Below are positions 1 through 5,687 of a DNA stretch of 7,775 bases, in pieces. Numbering within the stretch: position 1 is the first letter of the stretch; each line of letters begins with the position of its first letter. The translations under genes were made by a program, and so were the position numbers. A model generated the notes under the pieces. It had not been told where the DNA came from. It made no database searches and was given only the letters and a program-made list of their open reading frames with translations. Source of the stretch: Croceicoccus sp. (lineage in GTDB: Bacteria > Pseudomonadota > Alphaproteobacteria > Sphingomonadales > Sphingomonadaceae); the NCBI GenBank assembly GCA_029936705.1, contig JAPYSD010000152.1:1-7775 (forward strand), in the 5' to 3' direction.

Positions 1-1365
1 CGGCTGGCCCGCGCGCTGCAGGCATCGCTCGATTCGGGCGGGCAGCTCGTCCCTTTCGCCGAATTGTCGAACGAACCGGGCGGCGCGATGCAGGACGGGC
101 TGGCGCCTGACCTGGAACGGATCGGCACGCTGGGCGGCGCCGAACAATTGCCCATCCTGCTGTCCCGGTCCGAACCGCAGGCTGACCCGGATCCCGAGAC
201 CGCCACCGCGCCCGGCCCGCAAGGCGTCTGGCGCATTTCCGCCGAGACGATCGCGCAACTTGGCGACCGCGCCAGCGAGCTTGGCGCGCCGCCACCGCAG
301 GACAAGGTACTGATCGCCGGAGCGCCGCTGGCCGACTGGGCGCTGCTGCTGGTGCTGCTGCTGTCGGTCTTCTTCCTGTTCTGGCTGCTGTCCGCCGCGA
401 TCCTGTGGACCTTGCGCCGTCTGTTCGCCGATCCGGAAGAAAGCGGCATCTACCGCTTCCTCTACGCCGCCCTGCCCCCGTTCAGCCTGTTGCTGGCCGT
501 CATCTGCTTCAGGGTGTGGGGCAGCGAAGCGCCGGTCGCGATCGTCGCGCGGCAGATCATGCTGCGCTATATCGGCATTCTGGCGTGGATCGCGCTGGCA
601 TGGTTCGCCATCCGGCTGGTCGACGCCATTGCGCGCAAGCTGACCAGCCGGCTGGACGCCCGCGAACGGCGGCAGGCCGCCTCGGCGGTCAGCCTGGCAC
701 GCAGAGCGAGCAAGCTTGTCATCATCGCAATCGCTGTCGTCGCGATCCTCGACACCGTCGGGATCAACATCACCACCGGCCTCGCGGCGCTGGGCATCGG
801 CGGTATCGCCCTGGCCCTGGGCGCGCAGAAGACGATCGAAAACTTGGTCGGCAGTGTCACCGTCGTCGCGGACCGGCCGATCCAGGTCGGCGATTTCTGC
901 CAGGTGGGCGACGTGCTGGGAACGGTCGAGGATATCGGCATCCGCTCGACCCGCATCCGCACGCTGGCGCGCACGATCGTCACCATTCCCAACGGCGATT
1001 TCTCGTCCCGCCAGATCGAGAATTACTCGCAGCGCGACCGCTTCCTCTTCAACCCGGTCATCGGGCTGGAATACGGCATAACCGCGGTGCAGCTGCGCAA
1101 TGCCATCTCGATCATCGAGGATATCCTCGTCCAGCATCCGCTGATCGCCGACGATCCGCGCCGCGCCCGGCTCGACAATTTCGGTGCCAGCTCGCTCGAT
1201 ATCGAGGTGTTCGCCTATATCCTGGTCGCCGATTACGCCGAAAGCCTGAACTATCGCCAGGAACTGCTGATGACGATCTTCGAGCGGCTGGAAGAGGCCG
1301 GCCTGTCGATCGCCTATCCGACGCAGACGCTGTACCTGCGCCGCGACGGCAGCGAACGGGGATAG
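1..1365 (+). CDS. Large MscS-family mechanosensitive ion channel, 5' end outside the window
   Basis: This is an inner-membrane channel of the small-conductance mechanosensitive (MscS) family, expected to open under membrane tension and release solutes on hypo-osmotic shock. The frame is open from base 1 and reads as normal protein before the TTG at 64, so I treat the gene as 5'-partial and count 454 residues from base 1. Residues 1-105 are a soluble N-terminal part. Hydrophobic segments follow at about 111-138, 153-173, 188-207 and 238-254, then the glycine/alanine-rich pore helix at about 258-290 (GIGGIALALGAQ). The family beta-domain is at about 295-340 (VADRPIQVGDF, then IPNGDFSS), and an alpha/beta C-terminal domain runs to the TAG stop. 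Five membrane segments in the visible part resemble the YnaI/YbiO type more than minimal three-helix MscS. The family call is firm. The true start, any signal peptide and the full length cannot be seen. Confidence 0.92.
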   Translation, partial: RLARALQASLDSGGQLVPFAELSNEPGGAMQDGLAPDLERIGTLGGAEQLPILLSRSEPQADPDPETATAPGPQGVWRISAETIAQLGDRASELGAPPPQDKVLIAGAPLADWALLLVLLLSVFFLFWLLSAAILWTLRRLFADPEESGIYRFLYAALPPFSLLLAVICFRVWGSEAPVAIVARQIMLRYIGILAWIALAWFAIRLVDAIARKLTSRLDARERRQAASAVSLARRASKLVIIAIAVVAILDTVGINITTGLAALGIGGIALALGAQKTIENLVGSVTVVADRPIQVGDFCQVGDVLGTVEDIGIRSTRIRTLARTIVTIPNGDFSSRQIENYSQRDRFLFNPVIGLEYGITAVQLRNAISIIEDILVQHPLIADDPRRARLDNFGASSLDIEVFAYILVADYAESLNYRQELLMTIFERLEEAGLSIAYPTQTLYLRRDGSERG

Positions 1366-1428
1366 GGCGCGCCTGCCGGTCGCCGCTCGGGGCTTGCGCC
1401 ATCACGCGGGACGCGGCAATCGCCTGCC

Positions 1429-1881
1429 ATGCGGATAGCTCTTTTCGAACCCGAGATCGCGGGCAATGTCGGCGCGGTCCTGCGCCTGTGCGCCTGCTTC
1501 GGTGTCCAGGTGGACCTGATCGAACCCATGGGATTCGCGTGGAACGACCGGCGGGTCCGCCGCGCCGCGATGGATTACATCGATCACGTCGCGATCACCC
1601 GCCATGATTGTTTCGCTGCGTTCAGGGCATCGCTTGGCACGCGCAGGCTGGTGCTGTTCACCACTAAGAGCCGCGAGTCCGCCTATGACTTCGGCTTTCG
1701 CAGCGACGATGTCCTGCTGTTCGGCAAGGAAAGCGCAGGCGTCCCGCCCGCCGTGGCCGAGGCTTGCGACGCACGCGTCCGCATCCCGATCCGCGCCGAA
1801 GTCCGCTCGATGAACCTTGCCACCACCGCCGCGCTGGCTCTTGGCGAGGGGCTGCGGCAGACGGGCGGCCTGCCCGCATGA
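1429..1881 (+). CDS. trmL: tRNA (cytidine/uridine(34)-2'-O)-methyltransferase TrmL
   Basis: A cytoplasmic SPOUT-class (SpoU family) enzyme. TrmL uses S-adenosylmethionine to methylate the ribose 2'-OH of the wobble base 34, in E. coli in two tRNA-Leu isoacceptors, which helps codon-anticodon pairing. The 150 residues match E. coli TrmL (157 aa) nearly end to end. Motif 1 is PEIAGNVGAVLRLCA (residues 8-22, with N13 and R19). The segment IEPMGFAW at 31-38 is followed by a basic RRVRRAAMDY. Motif 2 is LLFGKESAGVP (96-106, with E101). Motif 3 is IPIRAEVRSMNL (119-130, with S127 and N129), which forms the trefoil-knot cofactor site. The ATG at 1429 places the start right before the first beta strand, as in the family; no strong Shine-Dalgarno is visible. 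It lies 63 bases after the channel gene and 68 bases before the small membrane-protein gene. Confidence 0.94.
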   Translation: MRIALFEPEIAGNVGAVLRLCACFGVQVDLIEPMGFAWNDRRVRRAAMDYIDHVAITRHDCFAAFRASLGTRRLVLFTTKSRESAYDFGFRSDDVLLFGKESAGVPPAVAEACDARVRIPIRAEVRSMNLATTAALALGEGLRQTGGLPA

Positions 1882-1949
1882 TGCCGCGATGCGCCTCTGC
1901 GCAGGCCCAGCCGCTTGTCCGAACCGGCGGCAAGGGCAAAGGGTAGCCG

Positions 1950-2243
1950 ATGGGACTGTTCGAACACCTGGTCTTCGCGGTCATCGTGCAGTTCATCGTT
2001 GCGCGGCTGACGAAGAGCTGGTGGCTGGGCGCCGCGCTCGCCTCTGCCTATTTCGTGGGCCGCGAAATCGCGCAGGCCGAATATCGCTGGATCGAGATGT
2101 TCGGTGACGGGCGGCGGGCGAACATGCCGTGGTGGGGCCCGTTTGACCTGCGGGTGTGGACCACGCTCGACCAATGGCTCGACTGGATCGGGCCCGTCGC
2201 CGCGACGGTCGCGATCGCGCTGGCAAAGGGCAGGAAGGGCTAA
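1950..2243 (+). CDS. Small membrane protein of unknown function (97 aa)
   Basis: I do not recognise this protein. The 97-residue product has a hydrophobic N-terminus (about 4-20), a second apolar stretch (about 25-38), and a third at about 79-92 ending in a basic tail, KGRKG. Between them is a tryptophan-rich polar section (about 45-78) with PWWGPFDLRVWTTLDQWLDWIG, which probably lies at a membrane interface. The start is supported by a purine-rich AAAGGG at 1938-1943, six bases before the ATG. Codon composition resembles its neighbours and it sits downstream of trmL on the same strand, so it may be cotranscribed. No enzyme motif, metal site or signal-peptidase site is evident. The tryptophan-rich loop argues for a real protein rather than a chance frame, but there is no basis for a function. 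Confidence 0.7.
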   Translation: MGLFEHLVFAVIVQFIVARLTKSWWLGAALASAYFVGREIAQAEYRWIEMFGDGRRANMPWWGPFDLRVWTTLDQWLDWIGPVAATVAIALAKGRKG

Positions 2244-2352
2244 GGCGCGCCGATCCCGGCGGGCCTGCGCCCTATCTTCTGTGACAGGTTGCGGTGGCCA
2301 TCCCCGGGTAGCAAGCTGCCCGCAAACGACAACAAGCCGCAAGAGGATCGCC

Positions 2353-2424
2353 ATGGGCCAGCACGAGCGCAGCGCGCCGAACCGTCAACCGTGCCCTGCG
2401 CCCGCAGCGGCAAGGCGGAGATGA
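2353..2424 (+). CDS. Possible 23-codon leader peptide upstream of the isomerase gene
   Basis: A short frame starts with ATG at 2353, six bases after an AAGAGG purine run at 2341-2346, and encodes MGQHERSAPNRQPCPAPAAA followed by three arginines. Its TGA (2422-2424) overlaps the ATG (2421-2423) of the isomerase gene in the ATGA arrangement typical of translational coupling. The same overlap joins the isomerase to the P450. The product is Pro/Ala/Arg-rich with no recognisable domain. In GC-rich DNA such a short frame could arise by chance, so the ribosome binding site and the overlap are the only support. If real, it would more likely tune translation of the downstream genes than act as a protein itself. 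Confidence 0.25.
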   Translation: MGQHERSAPNRQPCPAPAAARRR

Positions 2425-3236
2425 ACCGCATCTCGCTCGCGTCCGGGGTCATGCCCGACACACCTGCGCCCGATGTCGTCAGGGCGGCAGCTGCCGGCGG
2501 GTTCGACATGGTCGGCCTGTGGGTCGAACCTGGCGAATGGACCGCAGCCGACACGCGCGAGACTCGCTCCGCGCTGGCGTCGAGCGGACTGCCCGTCCTC
2601 GATGTCGAGGTGATATGGCTCCGGCCCGATCGCTCGCTCGACGATCATCGCATCGTGCTGGACGTGGGCGCCGAACTGGCCGCCGCCAACGCGCTATGCG
2701 TGTCGTCGCTGACCGACCCGGGCGAAACCGCGGCGCAGCTGCGCGCCCTATGCGAACATGCGGAAGGCACAGGCATGCGGGTCGCGCTGGAATTCGGCAT
2801 TTTCACCGAGGTCCGCACCGGCGCCGATGCCCTGTCGATCATCGATGCGGTCGACCATCCGCTGGCCGCGCTGCTGATCGATCCGATCCACGTCGATCGG
2901 TCGGACACGCCGATCGAACTGATCCGGTCGCTCGATCCGCATCTCGTGCCCTATGCGCAATTCTGCGACGCACGCGCCGCGCGTCCGCCCGCAGGCGATT
3001 TCGACGCGATCATCGTCGACGCGATCGACCTGCGCGAACAATGCGGCGCCGGTGCCCTGCCGCTGCGCGATCTGCACGCCGCGCTGCCCCCGGACATTCC
3101 GCTCAGCATCGAATTACGCTCGCGCCAGCTGCGCGAGACCTATCCCGACCTGCACGAACGGGCACGCGCGGTCGCCGCGGCGACGCGCCAGTGGCTGGAA
3201 CGCAATGAACAGCAGCAGGGGAGCAAGGCGAAATGA
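2421..3236 (+). CDS. Sugar phosphate isomerase/epimerase-family TIM-barrel protein
   Basis: A 271-residue cytoplasmic protein of the xylose-isomerase-like TIM-barrel superfamily (COG1082: IolE/IolI-type isomerases, epimerases, dehydratases). The strand-end residues expected to hold a divalent metal are recognisable: E124 in ALEF, D154 in LIDPIHVD with H157, Q180 in YAQFCDA, and E231 in SIEL. An earlier barrel glutamate is E63 in DVEVIWL. The frame is open back to a TTG at 2289, but the added 44 residues are Pro/Arg-rich and unlike the family. The ATG at 2421 has AAGG at 2412-2415 and starts directly at the first barrel strand (MNRISLASG). The stop overlaps the P450 start (ATG 3233, TGA 3234-3236), so the two are almost certainly one operon. 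The fold is clear but the substrate is not. In this context it may isomerise or dehydrate an oxygenated intermediate of the P450 pathway; that is inference. Confidence 0.87.
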   Translation: MNRISLASGVMPDTPAPDVVRAAAAGGFDMVGLWVEPGEWTAADTRETRSALASSGLPVLDVEVIWLRPDRSLDDHRIVLDVGAELAAANALCVSSLTDPGETAAQLRALCEHAEGTGMRVALEFGIFTEVRTGADALSIIDAVDHPLAALLIDPIHVDRSDTPIELIRSLDPHLVPYAQFCDARAARPPAGDFDAIIVDAIDLREQCGAGALPLRDLHAALPPDIPLSIELRSRQLRETYPDLHERARAVAAATRQWLERNEQQQGSKAK

Positions 3237-4438
3237 CACACATGGAACGCCCCGCGGACCTGCAGCCGGACCGGCTGGTCGACGCCGACATCTACGATCT
3301 TCCCGGAATGGAGCGCGGCTTTCACGACGCGTGGAAGCGGCTGCAGGACGCCAATCCCGACATCGTCTGGACCGATCGCAACGAAGGGCACTGGATCGCG
3401 CTGCGCGGCGAGCTGGTGGCCGAGATCCTGGCCGACCACGAACGCTTTTCCTCGCGCATCATCATCCTGCCCCGCTCTGCCGGCGAGGAACATTCGGGGC
3501 TGATCCCCACCACCATCGATCCGCCCGAACATCGCTGGTATCGCAAGCAGCTGAACGAGAACCTGTCGCTCAAGTTCGTGCGCGAGCTGGAGCCGGACAT
3601 TCGCGCATTGGCGGGCGAGCTGATCGACGGCTTCGTGGCCGATGGCGAGACGGAATTCATCGCCAGCTACAGCGCGATCCTGCCGATCCGCATCTTCCTG
3701 CAGCTGATCGACCTGCCGCAGGACGACGCTCCCCGCCTCAAATATCTGACCGACATGATGACCAACCCCGGTTCGGAAATGACGATGGCCGAAGCGCGGG
3801 ACGAGATGGCGGCCTATCTTTTGCCCGTCGTGACGCGGCGCATGGAAACACCGGGCGGCGACATGATAAGCCGCATGGTCGGGCGTCCGTTCGAAGGCCG
3901 CAGCATGACGGCCGAGGAAGCTTTGGTGCTGACGCTTCAGGTGCTGGTCGCCGGCATGGACACGGTGGTCAATTTCCTGGGCTTCGCCATGCTGCACCTA
4001 GCCCGCGACGGCGACATGCGCGCGCGGCTTGCCGCCGATCCGGACCTTGCCCCGCGCGCCGTGGCCGAGCTGTTTCGCCGCTACGGCTCGGTGACCATCG
4101 CGCGGCTGGTGCGCGAGGACATGGATTATCACGGCATCCGCCTGCGCGCGGGCGATCTGGTGGCCTGTCCCACCGTGGTCCATGGCCTGGACGAGCGGGA
4201 GAACGATGACCCGCTGAGAGTGGACATCGACCGGGCGCGGCCACGCCATTCGGCCTTTGGACAAGGCGCGCATCGCTGTCCGGGACAGGAACTTGCCCGT
4301 AGCGAGGTTGCGATCACGCTTCAGGAATGGCTGCGGCGCATTCCGGATTTCCAGGTCGCCAATGCGGACGTTCTGCGACAGGCGGGCGGCATCAACGCTC
4401 ATATCGACCGGCTGGTGCTGCAATGGCCGGCGCCCTGA
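3233..4438 (+). CDS. Cytochrome P450, CYP101 (P450cam)-like monooxygenase
   Basis: A soluble class I bacterial P450 (401 aa) that would hydroxylate a small hydrophobic substrate with O2 and electrons from a [2Fe-2S] ferredoxin. The heme loop is FGQGAHRCPGQELAR (342-356, thiolate Cys349), the I-helix has AGMDTVVN (240-247, acid-alcohol pair D243/T244), and the ExxR motif is E279-R282. Long segments match P450cam from memory: PDIVWTDRNEGHWIALRG (42-59), LKYLTDMMT (169-177), HGLDEREN (317-324) and EWLRRIPDF (365-373). R104 aligns with P450cam Arg112, which contacts the ferredoxin. The camphor hydrogen-bonding Tyr96 is not conserved: the loop reads GEEHSGLIP (84-92), giving His87 or Ser88, with one extra residue. 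Phe87 appears as Ile78. Camphor is therefore an unlikely substrate; terpenoids such as ionones, taken by N. aromaticivorans CYP101B1/C1, are a better guess. No ferredoxin or reductase gene is nearby. The start overlaps the isomerase stop. Confidence 0.96.
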   Translation: MTHMERPADLQPDRLVDADIYDLPGMERGFHDAWKRLQDANPDIVWTDRNEGHWIALRGELVAEILADHERFSSRIIILPRSAGEEHSGLIPTTIDPPEHRWYRKQLNENLSLKFVRELEPDIRALAGELIDGFVADGETEFIASYSAILPIRIFLQLIDLPQDDAPRLKYLTDMMTNPGSEMTMAEARDEMAAYLLPVVTRRMETPGGDMISRMVGRPFEGRSMTAEEALVLTLQVLVAGMDTVVNFLGFAMLHLARDGDMRARLAADPDLAPRAVAELFRRYGSVTIARLVREDMDYHGIRLRAGDLVACPTVVHGLDERENDDPLRVDIDRARPRHSAFGQGAHRCPGQELARSEVAITLQEWLRRIPDFQVANADVLRQAGGINAHIDRLVLQWPAP

Positions 4439-4582
4439 CCCATTCCCCCGATGACGCCATTCCGAAAACACTGCTCTTGCTGACATCTGCGGGATAGCGC
4501 GATGCCGCCCGCACCGATATGCTGGAGATGTTCGGCGGCAAGGCAGCCGTTTGGGAAGCGCTGGCCCCCACCGTTCTAGGTG

Positions 4583-4622
4583 AAAGCCCGCCGCCTTCGC
4601 GCCCTTCGACCGGCGGCGCTTT
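4583..4622 (+). terminator. Weak hairpin, possible terminator of the isomerase-P450 unit
   Basis: AAAGC plus CCGCCG (4583-4593) can pair with CGGCGG, a bulged C and GCTTT (4611-4622), leaving a 17-base loop. The A-rich foot and T-rich exit resemble a short bidirectional intrinsic terminator between the P450 and the second channel gene. The loop is long, the T run has only three bases, and it lies 145 bases after the P450 stop. The rest of the 267-base gap (4439-4705) shows no gene or promoter that I can support. Confidence 0.22.
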
Positions 4623-4705
4623 ACAAGCGGGCGGCAAGGCAGCACTGAGCCGGCCGGCGATGGACCCGCGTCGCCTGTTTCACCCGCACGCCTTCCGGAG
4701 AGCCG

Positions 4706-5542
4706 ATGCAGTTCCAGATTCCGCCCGCCGTCTACACCTCCGACACGGCCGCCTCGATCGCGCTGATCCTGGCGCTGATGGCGATATGGGTGGTGGCCGG
4801 GCGCGCCCTTCGGCGGCGCGAGAACCTGACCGAGACCGTCGCTCGGCGGTGGTCGGCGAATGTCCGCAATCTGCTGGTACTGGTGGCGGTGATCGGCCTC
4901 ATCATGATCTGGGCGCCGCAATTGCGCACCTTCGCCCTGTCGCTGACGGCGGTTGCCGTCGCGATCGTGGTGGCGACCAAGGAGCTTATCCTGTGCCTTT
5001 CCGGAGCGGCGTTCCGCACCCTGACTCGCGCCTTCGCGGTCGGCGACATTGTCGAGATCGGCTCGTCGAAGGGGGAAGTGATCGATCTCAACCTGCTGGC
5101 ACTGCGGCTGCGGGAATTCGATGACCGCGACGGATCGGTGGTGGCGACGGGCCGCACCCTGATCCTGCCCTACAGCCTGCTCTTTTCCTCGCCCGCTCGG
5201 GTCTTGCCGCATGCCGCGACCGGACCCACGCACGGCTTCACCCTGACCTTCGAGCCCGATGCCGACATCTTCGCGCTGCGCGCCGAGATGGAGGCGGTTG
5301 CCGCAGAGGCGCTGGAGCAATCCGATTCCCGCCGGTCCGCCGCAACCGGCGCCCGGGCCGCGCAATGCCGCCTGCAGTTCAGGACCAGCGACATCGGCAA
5401 GTACCGGGTCGAAGTGATCGTCACGCGGTGCACCGATCCGCAGGAGGCGGAGAACACGGTGACCTGCGCCATCGGGTCGCTCGTCCATTCGCGGATCGCG
5501 GCGGCAGGCGCGGAAAGACCGCTCGCCAGCACGGCACGCTGA
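4706..5542 (+). CDS. Small MscS-family mechanosensitive channel (278 aa)
   Basis: A second, much smaller MscS-type inner-membrane channel. It has hydrophobic segments at about 15-34 and 53-71, then the amphipathic pore-helix region at about 75-105 (LTAVAVAIVVATKELILCLSG), as in the minimal three-helix MscS architecture. The beta-domain follows at 108-165: FAVGDIVEIG, GEVIDLNLLALRL, and TLILPYSLLFSS where canonical members usually have IPNS. The rest (about 175-265) is the cytoplasmic alpha/beta domain. The length is close to E. coli MscS (286 aa). The ATG at 4706 follows GGAG (4697-4700) with a five-base spacer, and the first helix starts soon after, so this start is good. The pore helix is less glycine-rich than in the upstream large channel and contains Lys92, Glu93 and Cys97, so gating or conductance may differ from E. 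coli MscS. A role in osmotic relief is inferred from the family. Confidence 0.88.
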   Translation: MQFQIPPAVYTSDTAASIALILALMAIWVVAGRALRRRENLTETVARRWSANVRNLLVLVAVIGLIMIWAPQLRTFALSLTAVAVAIVVATKELILCLSGAAFRTLTRAFAVGDIVEIGSSKGEVIDLNLLALRLREFDDRDGSVVATGRTLILPYSLLFSSPARVLPHAATGPTHGFTLTFEPDADIFALRAEMEAVAAEALEQSDSRRSAATGARAAQCRLQFRTSDIGKYRVEVIVTRCTDPQEAENTVTCAIGSLVHSRIAAAGAERPLASTAR

Positions 5543-5560
5543 CCGCGATCCGGCGCATCG

Positions 5561-5581
5561 AGCCGGTTCGAAATCGGCTCC
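5561..5581 (+). terminator. 9-bp hairpin after the small channel gene, candidate terminator
   Basis: GAGCCGGTT (5561-5569) pairs with AATCGGCTC (5573-5581) over nine positions, including one G-T pair, around a three-base loop CGA. It begins 18 bases after the channel gene's stop. There is no T run after it, so it may work poorly as an intrinsic terminator; it ends 11 bases before the palindromic operator. Confidence 0.35.
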
Positions 5582-5591
5582 TGCCCGATTA

Positions 5592-5605
5592 TGGTAGCGC
5601 TACCT
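5592..5605. promoter_or_regulatory. LacI-family-type operator upstream of the GH3 gene
   Basis: GGTAGCGCTACC (5593-5604) is a perfect 12-bp palindrome with the central CG typical of LacI-family operators. With one flanking base on each side it reads TGGTAGCGCTACCT. This differs at two positions from the xyl-box TGGTAGCGCTAACA that I recall from xylan-utilisation genes of xanthomonads, and is close to sugar-responsive motifs of Caulobacter. It lies 83 bases before the GH3 GTG start. A TTGACC (5607-5612) directly follows it, and a CATAAT (5646-5651) lies further down, but they are 33 bases apart and cannot serve as one promoter. Repression relieved by a xylo- or gluco-oligosaccharide is the likely logic. 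The regulator gene is not in the window. Confidence 0.62.
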
Positions 5606-5673
5606 CTTGACCATGGGGGCGGCGCAGGGCACTTCTTGGTGCAAGCATAATCGACGGCATCCCGGCCGCCAGT

Positions 5674-5679
5674 GGAGAG
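5674..5679 (+). promoter_or_regulatory. Ribosome binding site that decides the GH3 start
   Basis: GGAGAG ends eight bases before the GTG at 5688. It favours this GTG over the in-frame ATG at codon 12, which would remove the positively charged n-region of the lipoprotein signal and has no comparable purine run in front of it. Confidence 0.6.
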
Positions 5680-5687
5680 TAAGCCCC

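Noticed and set aside
64..66. TTG as the start of the large MscS channel
   Set aside because: The frame continues open to base 1 with protein-like composition in the same style as the following soluble domain, and no ribosome binding site precedes the TTG. The gene is better treated as starting before the window.
405..1607. 400-codon + strand open frame overlapping the channel and trmL
   Set aside because: The translation is dominated by Arg, Pro, His and Gly, the usual look of an out-of-frame shadow in GC-rich DNA, and it overlaps two well-supported genes.
2244..2272. GC-rich nested hairpin after the 97-residue gene as a terminator
   Set aside because: Short GC stems of this kind are frequent by chance in this sequence, and there is no T run after the stem.
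2289..2420. 44-residue N-terminal extension of the isomerase from a TTG
   Set aside because: The extension is Pro/Arg-rich and disordered-looking, and the barrel begins directly at the ATG at 2421, which has an AAGG at proper spacing.
4519..5124. 201-codon + strand open frame covering the 4439-4705 gap
   Set aside because: It overlaps the small channel gene in another frame, has no ribosome binding site, and its translation is Arg-rich and featureless.
3998..5488. 496-codon minus-strand open frame
   Set aside because: It runs antisense across the P450 end, the gap and the small channel gene. Its composition is Arg/Gly/His-rich without any domain, while the sense genes have clear motifs.
5607..5651. 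TTGACC and CATAAT as one sigma-70-type promoter for the GH3 gene
   Set aside because: The two elements are 33 bases apart, about twice the workable spacing. Either may belong to a promoter but not together.
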